From DATLLJ01 sp965229885 (lineage in GTDB: Bacteria > Acidobacteriota > Vicinamibacteria > Vicinamibacterales > CAVVIG01): DNA of 64,000 nucleotides. How positions within the stretch are numbered: the stretch's first letter is position 1; each line of letters starts with the position of its first letter. Under the pieces are notes generated by a model. It was not told the origin of the DNA, did not search any database, and saw only the letters and a list, made by a program, of their open reading frames with translations. Below, piece after piece: positions 45,400-54,021 of the stretch. A program made the translations under genes and the position numbers. The DNA lies in the NCBI GenBank assembly GCA_965229885.1, contig CBDDJX010000002.1, positions 186,001 through 250,000 on the forward strand. The letters run 5' to 3'.

Positions 45400-47939
45400 A
45401 CGGCTCAGCGCTACCCCCCGCCCGCGCACTCGAATCGGCGCGGGAGGAACTGCGGGACGCGACGACGCGCGGTCTTGGCGGACGCGCCGCGCTCGGGCGA
45501 TACGCGGCGCGGGTCGATGCGGTGTTGCGTCAATTGTTCGAAGCGGCGCCGGCGGCAGCGCAGCCGGTGGCCACCATCGCGCTTGGCGGGTACGGCCGCC
45601 GCCAGCTGTGTCTGTGGTCGGATATCGACCTGCTCATTCTTTTTGAGGGCCCGATTCGTGCCGCCGATGAACGGTTTCTGCACGGTTTCCTCAACCACCT
45701 GTGGGACCTCGGCGTCGTCGTCGGTCACCAGGTCCGCGAGCTCGCCGATTTTTCCGCGCTCGAGGCCGACAACCCCGAGTTCCTACTCGCGCTCGTCGAC
45801 GCGCGGCCGCTGGCCGGCGATCGGACGCTGTTCGAGCGGTTCACGGCGACGTTCCATCAGCCCGCGACGCACGCCCACATCGTGGCATCGCTCGTCACGC
45901 TCATTGACGCACGGCACGCGCGTTTCAACGACACCCTGTATCAGCTTGAGCCGGATGTGAAGGAAGCGCCGGGGGCGCTGCGCGACCTGTGGGCGGCGCG
46001 GACGATTGCGAGCCTGACCGACCCGACATTGCTCGCCCGTGGTCCCGTCGAGGCTGCGCGTCTCGAGGAAGCGGAGGATTATCTCGTTCGCATCCGATCC
46101 AGGCTCCACCTGATGTCCGGACGCGACCAGAACGTGCTCAGCCATGAGCTTCAGGAAAAGACGGCCGAGCCTCTCGGATACGCAGGCGCCCAGCCGCAGC
46201 AGCAGGTCGAGCGGTTGATGAGCGACTATTTTCGCCACGCCAGAACGGCGAGCCGTTCACTGCAGTGGGTCCGAAAGTTTGCGCCGACGCCGGTCGGCGT
46301 GAACCTCGGCCAGTTCGGCCACGGCGTCCGCTTCATCGATCCGATCAAGGCCGCGCGGCAGCCCGACAGCTGGCTGCGGCTGTTCGAGGCGGCCGTCCAG
46401 CAACAGTGTGAGGTGCTGGAGGATGCGCTGATTGTCATCCGGCAGAACGTGTCGCGGTTTGCCGCCGAAGATTTCTTCCCGACCACCGAGTCGCGCGACG
46501 AACTGCTGCGCTTCCTCAAGCCGCGAGCCGGGCTGTACGCGCGGCTCTCCGAAATGCACGACTGCGGACTGCTCGGCCAGATGTTTCCGGAGTTCCAGGC
46601 GATTGCCTGGCGCGTGGTCCGCGACTTCTATCACAAATACACCGTTGACGAGCACACACTGCTGACGATTCGGAACCTCGAGCGGCTCGCGAGCGCGTGC
46701 CCGCCGGGCCGCGAACGATTCCGCTCGCTGGTGCAGGATCTCGAAAAGCCGGAGCTCCTGGTCCTCTCGCTGCTTTTCCACGACGTCGGCAAATGGAAGG
46801 ATGAGGATCACGCTATCGAGAGCGTCCGAATGGCCGATCACATGATGACGCGGCTGCACATGCCGGTGGAATCTCGCGAGGTCGTCGATTTTCTCATCAA
46901 GAATCATCTGCGGATGTCCAGAGCCGCCTTTCATCGCGACACGGAAGATCCGGAGGTCGTTAAGGATTTCGCCGCGCTCGTCGGCATCGAAGAGCGATTG
47001 ATGATGCTCTGCCTGATGACCGTCGCCGACATCGAGGCGGTCAGCCAGGAGACGCTGACCCCCTGGAAAGAGGAACTACTCTGGCGGCTGTACGTCGATA
47101 CGTACAACCACCTCACGCTCAGTTACGCCGACGAGCTGATCGGCCGGCACCAGGCCGGTCTGTCCGGTCTGCTGAACGGCCGTCCGGCGGACATCTCCGA
47201 GGCTGAACTCACACAGTTTCTCGAAGGCCTTCCGCGGCGCTACCTGCAGCTAGCGAGCCCCGAGGCCATCTACGCGCACGTCCGGCTGTCGCAGTACATC
47301 GTCAAGGACGATGTGCACGTCCAGCTCGAACGCAAAGATTCGGCGTGGGAGCTGACCGTGGTCACGCTCGACAAGCCGTTTCTCTTCTCGAATATCTGCG
47401 GCGTGCTATCGTCGTTCGGCATGGACATCCTGCGGGGCCACGCGATGACGACGCCGAAGGGGCTGGTACTGGATCTCGTCCAGTTCGTCGACGAAGAACG
47501 TTACCTCGAGCTGAATGCCGAGGGAGGCGAGCGCTTCTCGGCCGTTCTTGGCGACGTCGTGTCCGGCCGCGCGGACGTCACCGAGCGGCTGCGCCGGCGC
47601 GAGCAGAGCGTCCTGCATAAGGCCACCCCGAGGTTCCCGGCAGTGGTGCATTTCGACAACCAGTCGTCGCGTCGGTACACGATCCTCGAAGTCAACGCCG
47701 ACGATGCGCTGGGGCTGTTGTACCGGATCAGCCGTCTCATCTCCCATCAGGGCTGTGACGTCGATCTCGTGCTGATCTCGACGGAAGGGATGAAGGCGAT
47801 CGACGTGTTTCACATTACCAAGGGCCGAGCGAAGCTCACGGAGTCGACACAGCACGCGCTCCGCGCCGACCTGCAACGCATGCTGGGAGGCAGCGATGAA
47901 GTTGATCAAGAGTATCGTCCGGCCGAACAAAGTCGATGA
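45393..47939 (+). CDS. glnD: [protein-PII] uridylyltransferase/uridylyl-removing enzyme
   Basis: The 848-residue bifunctional sensor has a nucleotidyltransferase domain with GGYGRRQLCLWSDIDLLILF, the GlnD helical linker, and an HD hydrolase domain with LLFHDVGKWKDEDHA. Two C-terminal ACT domains follow (around residues 650-720 and 755-830, the second containing LEVNADDALGLLYRISRLIS) for glutamine sensing. It uridylylates PII under nitrogen limitation. It overlaps the PII gene by 44 bases. Confidence 0.96.
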   Translation: MVNGSALPPARALESAREELRDATTRGLGGRAALGRYAARVDAVLRQLFEAAPAAAQPVATIALGGYGRRQLCLWSDIDLLILFEGPIRAADERFLHGFLNHLWDLGVVVGHQVRELADFSALEADNPEFLLALVDARPLAGDRTLFERFTATFHQPATHAHIVASLVTLIDARHARFNDTLYQLEPDVKEAPGALRDLWAARTIASLTDPTLLARGPVEAARLEEAEDYLVRIRSRLHLMSGRDQNVLSHELQEKTAEPLGYAGAQPQQQVERLMSDYFRHARTASRSLQWVRKFAPTPVGVNLGQFGHGVRFIDPIKAARQPDSWLRLFEAAVQQQCEVLEDALIVIRQNVSRFAAEDFFPTTESRDELLRFLKPRAGLYARLSEMHDCGLLGQMFPEFQAIAWRVVRDFYHKYTVDEHTLLTIRNLERLASACPPGRERFRSLVQDLEKPELLVLSLLFHDVGKWKDEDHAIESVRMADHMMTRLHMPVESREVVDFLIKNHLRMSRAAFHRDTEDPEVVKDFAALVGIEERLMMLCLMTVADIEAVSQETLTPWKEELLWRLYVDTYNHLTLSYADELIGRHQAGLSGLLNGRPADISEAELTQFLEGLPRRYLQLASPEAIYAHVRLSQYIVKDDVHVQLERKDSAWELTVVTLDKPFLFSNICGVLSSFGMDILRGHAMTTPKGLVLDLVQFVDEERYLELNAEGGERFSAVLGDVVSGRADVTERLRRREQSVLHKATPRFPAVVHFDNQSSRRYTILEVNADDALGLLYRISRLISHQGCDVDLVLISTEGMKAIDVFHITKGRAKLTESTQHALRADLQRMLGGSDEVDQEYRPAEQSR

Positions 47940-48225
47940 AGTGCGCGATGCGCTCGAGAAGCTCGGCATCGGCGGCGTGACCGTCACCGAAGTCCGGGGA
48001 CACGGCAAGCAGAAGGGCCATACCGCCGTCTATCGGGGCAAGGAGTACAACGTCAACCTGCTCCCGAAGATGGAGGTCGAAGTCGTCGTCGAGGACAATA
48101 TCGCGGACGAGGCCATCAAAGCGATCATCCAGGCGGCGCGCACTGGGGAAATCGGCGACGGACGCGTCTTCGTCCTTCCCGTGCTTCAGAGCTATCGAAT
48201 CCGGACGGGGGAATCGGCAGTCTAA
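47896..48225 (+). CDS. glnB: nitrogen regulatory protein PII
   Basis: The protein has 109 residues. It starts MKLIKSIVRPNKVDEVRDAL, with the T-loop GHTAVYRGKEYNVNLLPK (the Tyr of KEY is the predicted uridylylation site) and the C-terminal signature TGEIGDGRVFVLPV. It starts inside the 3' end of glnD, so translation is coupled. It binds ATP/2-oxoglutarate and would regulate the Amt encoded upstream. GlnB versus GlnK cannot be decided, though linkage to amt favours a GlnK role. Confidence 0.95.
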   Translation: MKLIKSIVRPNKVDEVRDALEKLGIGGVTVTEVRGHGKQKGHTAVYRGKEYNVNLLPKMEVEVVVEDNIADEAIKAIIQAARTGEIGDGRVFVLPVLQSYRIRTGESAV

Positions 48226-48262
48226 ATTTGGGTCCAGCTGCCGCCTCGAGGACCGTGTGGCG

Positions 48263-48283
48263 GTGAGCGCGAAGCGCGCTCAC
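48263..48283. terminator. hairpin after the PII gene
   Basis: GTGAGCGCG, loop AAG, CGCGCTCAC: a perfect 9-bp stem about 40 bases after the PII stop. There is no U tract. It could end the nitrogen operon or belong to the neighbouring IS remnant. Confidence 0.45.
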
Positions 48284-48444
48284 GGCCATGAGGGTTCCAA
48301 AACGGCGATGGAGCGGTATACTGCCCGCATGTAGCCCTTGCTGCACCGTTTGTTGCGAGCCGACCGAGCGCCCTCTCGTTCCGTCCCTCGACCCTGCCAG
48401 CGTGTCCACCTGCAGTTCGTCTGAAGCAGTTTCCATGATCGCCC

Positions 48445-48793
48445 AGCGCCCGAGTACCCGGCATGGCGGAAGTAGTTCCGGCATTCGTCGGAGCTGAACC
48501 GCTGGAGACACGCGCCGAGTAACGGCCAGAGGGTCTCGATGTGCCCGCAGCGTGCGGCGTGGACGATGGCTTTCAGTTTCGCGAAACAAGTTCGATCGGG
48601 TTGAGGTCCGGACTGTAGGGCGGGAGATACCAAGCGTGGCGAGTTTGCGTCGCGGCCCGTACCGCCGCGGCCGCGGCCCGACCTCGCCGGTCTCGCGCCG
48701 CCGCTGCTTCAGCCACCGCACCCACGAGCCGCTCACGTGATACCGCTCCGCGACCGCGTCGGCCAGTATCCCCGCATCGCTATCGCGGAGCAC
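48445..48793 (-). pseudogene. IS630-family transposase with the catalytic core deleted
   Basis: The upstream part encodes an HTH region: AVAERYHVSGSWVRWLKQRR and GPRPRRYGPRRKLA. It then jumps to the end of the protein: LPPYSPDLNPIE, FAKLKAIVHAARCGHIETLW and FSSDECRNYFRHAGYSGAG. The DDE core between them (about 150 residues) is absent, and a shift separates the parts. It is a deletion derivative of an IS630 element. Confidence 0.7.
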
Positions 48794-48799
48794 ACGGTG

Positions 48800-48859
48800 G
48801 TAAAAGGGGACGGGCGTCGATTTACGGAATTCGTAAAAACGACGCCCGCCCCCTTTTAC
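48800..48859. repeat. 60-bp REP-like near-perfect palindrome
   Basis: Arms of 27 and 28 bases around a GAATT centre: the left begins GTAAAAGGGGACGGGCGTCG, and the reverse complement of the right begins GTAAAAGGGGGCGGGCGTCG. It shares its core with the inverted repeat in nadB. It sits 12 bases beyond the clpA stop, between it and the IS630 remnant, where it could also act as a transcription terminator for clpA. Confidence 0.8.
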
Positions 48860-48871
48860 CCCTTCTACCTT

Positions 48872-51214
48872 TTAGGTTTTCCCCTCGTACGAGAAGGTCA
48901 GACGGTCGTCGGCGGCGCCGATTGTCACGGTGCCACCACTCTCCAGCTTCCCAAAGAGGATCTCGTCGGTGAGCGGGTCGCGCACCTCTTTCTGCACAAC
49001 GCGCCCAAGCGGCCGCGCGCCGAATACGGCGTCGTAGCCCTTCGTGGCCAGCCAGGCTCGCGCTTCTGGCGTGAGGGCAATCGCGACGTGCCGTTCGGCG
49101 AGCTGCGCCTCCAGCTGCAACACGAACTTCTCCACGATGCTTTCCATCACCGCTGGCGTCAGCGACCGGAAGGTCACGATCGCGTCAAGCCGGTTGCGGA
49201 ATTCCGGGCTGAACACCCGCTCGATGGCCGCCTTGGACTTGCTCGCCGACGCGCGACGCAAGGCGTTGTCAGGATCGTCGCCCGCCGCGCCGTCTGCGAA
49301 CCCGATGGCACTGGCGCTCATTTCGCGCGAGCCGGCATTGGAGGTCAGCACCAGCACGACGTGCCTGAAGTCGGCCTTCCGCCCGGTGTTGTCCGTCAGC
49401 GTGGCGTGATCCATGACCTGCAGCAGGATGTTGTAGATATCCGGATGCGCCTTCTCGATTTCGTCGAGCAGGACGACGCTGTAGGGATGTGTGCGGACGG
49501 CGTCGACCAGTTGCCCGCCCTGTTCGAATCCGACGTAGCCGGGCGGCGCCCCGATGAGCCGCGCCACGGCGTGCTTCTCCATGTACTCGCTCATGTCAAA
49601 GCGCGTGAACTCGTTGCCGAGAAGAATCGCCAGCTGTTTGGCGAGTTCGGTCTTGCCGACGCCCGTCGGCCCCGTGAACAGAAAGCAGCCGGCCGGCCGA
49701 TCGGGCTGCCCGAGCCCGGCGCGGGATCGCTTGATCGCCTGGGCCACCAGGTGCACCGCCTCGCGCTGGCCGAACACCACGCGCTCGAACGACTCCTCGA
49801 GCGTCCGCAACCGCTCGCGGTCGGACGACGAAGCCTGGCTGGGCGGAATGCGCGCCGCGCGCGCGACGACCGCCTCGATGTCGGGGGCGTCAACGATGAC
49901 GGGGACCACGGGAGCGACAACGCCTGCAGGGTCTCCAGGATCCCCGGGTGGCGGCGGCGTCTTGAGGCGCGCGACCGACCCGGCTTCGTCGATCAGATCG
50001 ATCGCGCTGTCGGGCAGTCGGTAATCGCGCAGATGACGGGCGGCGAGCTTGGCGGCCGTCTCGAGCGCCAGGTCGGTGTAGCTGACGCGGTGATGGCTCT
50101 CGTACCGCGTTCGCAGGCCGGCGAGAATCTGCACCGTCTCCTCGATGGACGGCTCGTCGATGGCGATCTTCTGCAGCCGGCGCGCGAGCGCCCGATCCTT
50201 TTCGATCTGCTTGAACTCTTCGAACGTCGTCGAGCCGATGACGCGAAGGTCGCCCGCTGTGAGAATCGGCTTGATCAGCGTGGCGAGATCCATGGTGCCG
50301 CCAGAGACTGCGCCGGCGCCGACGGTCGAATGGATCTCGTCGATGAACAGGATGGCCTTCGGCCTGGCGCTGAGCGCGTTGATCACCGCCTTGAAACGCT
50401 CCTCGAAATCGCCGCGGAACCGCGTGCCGGCGAGGAGCGCGCCGGTGTCGAGCGCGAACACCTCGGCGTCCTGCAGCGCGCCCCGCACATCGTCGGCCAG
50501 GAGCCGCGAGGCGAGGCCTTCGGCCATCGCCGTCTTGCCGACGCCGGCGTCGCCGACGAACACCGGATTGTTCTTGCGGCGCCGGCACAGCACTTCGAGT
50601 GTGCGCTGCAGCTCGTCGGCGCGGCCGATGAGCGGATCGAGCAGGCCGCGGCGGGCCCGGTCGGTCAGATTGAGACAGTAGGCGCCGAGCGGATCACGCG
50701 AGGTCGCCGATCCCTCGTCGCCAGCGCCGGCTGGCGCGGCGTGCTCGCCAGCATCGTCGTGTCCAGGCATGCCCGGCACGCCGGACTTTGTGATCCCGTG
50801 CGAAATGTATTCGAGCACGTCGAGCCGCGTGATGCCCTGCTCGGCGAGGAGGCGCGCGGCTTCGGCCTTCGGCTGCTGGAGGATGGCGGCGCAGACATCG
50901 CCGGCCTGCACTTCCTGCCTTTGCGCGCTCTGGACGTGGAGCACGGCGGTCTGCAGCACGCGGCTGAAGGCCGCCGTCTGCTCGGGCTGCCGCTCCTGGC
51001 CGCGCGCCACAGGCACGATCGACTCGTCCAGATAGGTGTTCAGATCGCGCCGCAGACGCTGCAGATCCGCGCCACATGCGACGAGAATCCGCTCGCCGTC
51101 CGGGTCGTAGGCCAGCGCGTACAGCAAGTGCTCGAGCGTCACATACCCGTGCCGGCGGGAGACGGCCTCGCGATACGCGATGGCGAGGACGATTTCAAGA
51201 GACGCGGAAAACAT
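48872..51214 (-). CDS. clpA: ATP-dependent Clp protease ATP-binding subunit ClpA
   Basis: The protein has 780 residues. An N-terminal Clp-N repeat domain (YVTLEHLLYALAYDPDGERI) is followed by AAA-1 (GDAGVGKTAMAEG, ILFIDEIHSTVGAG) and AAA-2 (GPTGVGKTELAKQLA, VVLLDEIEKAHPDIYNILLQ). The GAPPGYVGFEQGG pore loop is in AAA-2. It unfolds substrates for ClpP. It follows clpS by 2 bases, the standard adaptor-unfoldase pair. ATG 51214 gives the conserved MFSASLE start. Confidence 0.96.
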   Translation of the reverse strand: MFSASLEIVLAIAYREAVSRRHGYVTLEHLLYALAYDPDGERILVACGADLQRLRRDLNTYLDESIVPVARGQERQPEQTAAFSRVLQTAVLHVQSAQRQEVQAGDVCAAILQQPKAEAARLLAEQGITRLDVLEYISHGITKSGVPGMPGHDDAGEHAAPAGAGDEGSATSRDPLGAYCLNLTDRARRGLLDPLIGRADELQRTLEVLCRRRKNNPVFVGDAGVGKTAMAEGLASRLLADDVRGALQDAEVFALDTGALLAGTRFRGDFEERFKAVINALSARPKAILFIDEIHSTVGAGAVSGGTMDLATLIKPILTAGDLRVIGSTTFEEFKQIEKDRALARRLQKIAIDEPSIEETVQILAGLRTRYESHHRVSYTDLALETAAKLAARHLRDYRLPDSAIDLIDEAGSVARLKTPPPPGDPGDPAGVVAPVVPVIVDAPDIEAVVARAARIPPSQASSSDRERLRTLEESFERVVFGQREAVHLVAQAIKRSRAGLGQPDRPAGCFLFTGPTGVGKTELAKQLAILLGNEFTRFDMSEYMEKHAVARLIGAPPGYVGFEQGGQLVDAVRTHPYSVVLLDEIEKAHPDIYNILLQVMDHATLTDNTGRKADFRHVVLVLTSNAGSREMSASAIGFADGAAGDDPDNALRRASASKSKAAIERVFSPEFRNRLDAIVTFRSLTPAVMESIVEKFVLQLEAQLAERHVAIALTPEARAWLATKGYDAVFGARPLGRVVQKEVRDPLTDEILFGKLESGGTVTIGAADDRLTFSYEGKT

Positions 51215-51216
51215 CG

Positions 51217-51531
51217 TTATCCTTCTTCGAGCGCCGCCCGCAACGGGAATCCGGCCTCGCGCGCCAGCGACGTCACCGTGGCGACTTTCGTTTCGGCCAC
51301 TTCCCAAGGATACACGCCCGCGACCCCGCGGCCGTTGACATGGACCTGCATCATCACCCGGTACGCCTCGGCCGGGGACTGCTCAAAGACCGTCTCGAGT
51401 ACCTGGATCACGAACTCCATCGTCGTGTAGTCGTCGTTGAGCAGAACGACTTTATGGAGCGTCGGGTCCTGCTTCCTGGGCTTGACCCGTTCCCGGACCG
51501 CGCCGTCGGTTCCGCGCTGCTCGTCGGCCAC
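51217..51531 (-). CDS. clpS: ATP-dependent Clp protease adaptor ClpS
   Basis: The protein has 104 residues. The N-degron pocket signature VVLLNDDYTTMEFVIQVLE and the C-terminal VHVNGRGVAGVYPWEVAETK are classic ClpS. It delivers N-end-rule substrates to ClpA, encoded directly downstream. Confidence 0.96.
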   Translation of the reverse strand: MADEQRGTDGAVRERVKPRKQDPTLHKVVLLNDDYTTMEFVIQVLETVFEQSPAEAYRVMMQVHVNGRGVAGVYPWEVAETKVATVTSLAREAGFPLRAALEEG

Positions 51532-51558
51532 CAGGGTAGAGTAACCTCAATACGGCGG

Positions 51559-53245
51559 TTACGCCGCCAGCTCCTCCAGCGCGCGGACCCCGGAGCGCAT
51601 GGAGAGCAGCCAGACCGCCACGCTCGACACGGTGGCGACCAGGAAACAACCAATCATCAGCAGCTGTTGCGCGGGCGCGGGCGGACGACCCTGGAGCCGT
51701 CGGAAAACATACAACGACGACGGCCACCCGATGAGCGCGATCATGACGATGACGAACAGCACCGCCTGAATCATGAAGGCGCCGCCGCCGAAGGAACCGG
51801 AGGCCTCGGCCGGATCGGCGCCGAGGCGTGGATAGCGGGCGCCCATCCCGGCGGCCAGTCCAACCAGGGCAAAACTCATCATCACGACGGCAACTGCCGC
51901 CATCCCCTTCAAGAACGGATCGACGCCGAGAAACTCGTTGGCGGCAACCGTCACCAGTTCGGTCAACACCAGCACGGGAACGAGACCCGTCCAGAATTTC
52001 GACCAGAGAAAGTCGCGCATCGAGACGGGCGCCGTCCGGATGATCCAGAAGGAATGCCCTTCGACCGACACGGACGGGAAGACGAACCGGACGGCGACCG
52101 TGGCCATCACGAGCCCCGCCATCCCAAGGTTCACGAGCGCATACAGGTTCTTGACGAAGCCGCTCATGTACGGAATGCGTTGCAGGTCGAGGACGCGGAA
52201 GTTGTACAGATACACGACCACGAGCGCGCACAGCAACAGAAGCTGCGACCATTGACTCACGTCGCGAAGGAACATCTTCAGGTCCTTGATCAGCAGCTGC
52301 TTTCTGACCGTCGTCAGCGGCAGCACATGCACGAGACGGTCGAGCGTCCGCAACTGCGTGAACCGCGCCTTGGGCGCCTCCTGCGCTCGGCTGAATCCGC
52401 TGAAGTACCATCGCTAACTCGCCGCTCGAACCACCACGATCGACCCGAGCGCCGTCGTCCAGAGCGCGCCGGCATGGAGCAGGTCGAACCCGCCGGTGAG
52501 GCTCGCGAAGAGGGTTTCGCCGGCCCAGAATGAGGGCAGCATCGGCGTGATGGGCGATTGCAGCGTGGCGAAGAAATCGGTGATGTCCGGCAGCGATTCA
52601 ACCTTCATCAGCTGTTCAGGCCGGATGAAGCGCAGGAGGATCACCAGGCTTGCCGCGAAGAGCAGTCCCATCAGCATGAGGATGTCGCGGGCGCGGCGCG
52701 CGGGGAACGTGTTGACCAAACAGGAGCGTGATGATTGTCCCCGCCGCGACGGGAATGATGGTGAACGGCACCAGTGCGACAATGGACGTCGCGTAGAACG
52801 CCAGCCCTGCGCAGCGCGCGTGCCCGACGCCCATCAGCACCGGCACGAGAAAGACGACGACCATCCACGAAGCCTGGCCGACGGTCCGCAGAAAGCGGGC
52901 ATGAAACACGCGGCGTGTCGCGATTGGAGCGGCCAGGAGCAGGCGCAGGTCCTCGGAAAGAAAGAACGTCGACAGTGAGGTGACGATCCCGCTGAACGCC
53001 AGGAACGATAAGAAGGTCAGGAAGAGCCATGACAAGCCGAGCCGGAGCAGGTAGTCGCCGAGGTCCTCGTAGCCTGCCAGTTGCGCAGTAAGCCAGAACG
53101 AACCCCGGTAAAGCAGCGCACATACCAGCAATCCAAGCCCGCCAAACACCGCGGCGTGCAGGCGCTCGCCGCGGTCGCCGCGCTGCGCGCGGTTACGGGA
53201 CGACAGCACGTGCGGCAGCAGCAGGTACGGAAAGGCGTGGGCCAT
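51559..53245 (-). pseudogene. ABC exporter permease, frameshift and in-frame stop
   Basis: ATG 53245 starts a large membrane protein. The first segments are LHAAVFGGLGLLVCALLYRG and LFLTFLSFLAFSGIVTSL. One extra T near 52723 shifts the frame; repair gives TLLLVNTFPARRARDILMLM. A TAG at 52414 follows VVVRAAS, yet coding continues RWYFSGFSRAQEAPKARF and runs to 51559 with about six more helices. The repaired length is about 560 residues. It resembles putative two-half ABC-2 permeases whose ATPase is the next gene. The ATPase stop and this start share one base. Confidence 0.72.
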
Positions 53246-54021
53246 CAGATGACTTCGTCGATCTCCTGGAGGGCGCTGCCGCCCGTCAGCTTCAGGAAGA
53301 CGGTCGTCAGCTGCTCCGCGCTTCCCTCGGCGTTTTCCTCGGCTTGTCCGCCGCCCATCTGCCGCAGCTCGTCGACCGTCCCGTTCGCGATGATGCGGCC
53401 TTTCAAGATGATGCTGACGCGGTCGCACATCTCCTCGGCCACTTCCAGCGTGTGCGTGCTCATGAGAATTGCCACGCCGCGCTCACTCATTCGGCGGAAG
53501 ACGTCCTTGATCAGGCGCGCGCCGCGGGGATCGAGACCCAACATCGGTTCGTCCACGACGACCGCGTGCGGGCGATGGAGGAAGGCGGCACACATCACGA
53601 GGCGCTGCTTCATGCCGTGAGAAAAGCTTTCGACCAGCTCGTGTCCCCAGCGTCCGAGCTCAAAGAGATCAAGCATCTCGCGCACGCGCCCGTCAATCTC
53701 GTGTCCGTCCAGCTCGTACAGACCGCCGTGAAAGCGCAGGAACTCGCCGGCCGTCAGCTTTTCGTAGATGAACGGACGGTTCGGAATGAAGCCAAGCGAC
53801 GCCTTTGCTCTTTCTGGATCGGTCGCCAGGTCGTGACCATTCACGAGAATGCGCCCGGAGGTTGGTTTGAGCAGGCCGGCGATCATTCTGAGCGTCGTCG
53901 TCTTGCCGGCGCCGTTCGGACCGAGAAAGCCATGGATCTCGCCGGGAGCGACGGCGAGGCTGACGCCATCGACAGCCGTGAACGCGCCGTACTGCTTGAC
54001 GAGATCGTACAGGCCGATCAT
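53245..54021 (-). CDS. ABC transporter ATP-binding protein
   Basis: The ATPase is complete: Walker A GPNGAGKTTTLRM, Q-loop region LGFIPNRPFIYEKLTAGE, signature SFSHGMKQRLVM, Walker B AVVVDEPMLGLDP and the switch His in MSTHTLEVAEE. It has 258 residues from ATG 54021. It sits between the transglutaminase gene (4-base overlap) and the permease (1-base overlap), so the three form a coupled operon. It is of exporter (DRA-like) type; the substrate is unknown. Confidence 0.92.
   Translation of the reverse strand: MIGLYDLVKQYGAFTAVDGVSLAVAPGEIHGFLGPNGAGKTTTLRMIAGLLKPTSGRILVNGHDLATDPERAKASLGFIPNRPFIYEKLTAGEFLRFHGGLYELDGHEIDGRVREMLDLFELGRWGHELVESFSHGMKQRLVMCAAFLHRPHAVVVDEPMLGLDPRGARLIKDVFRRMSERGVAILMSTHTLEVAEEMCDRVSIILKGRIIANGTVDELRQMGGGQAEENAEGSAEQLTTVFLKLTGGSALQEIDEVI

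Noticed and set aside
48737..51430. Very long plus-strand frame of nearly 900 codons
   Set aside because: It is the mirror frame of clpA; the clpA strand has every AAA+ motif.
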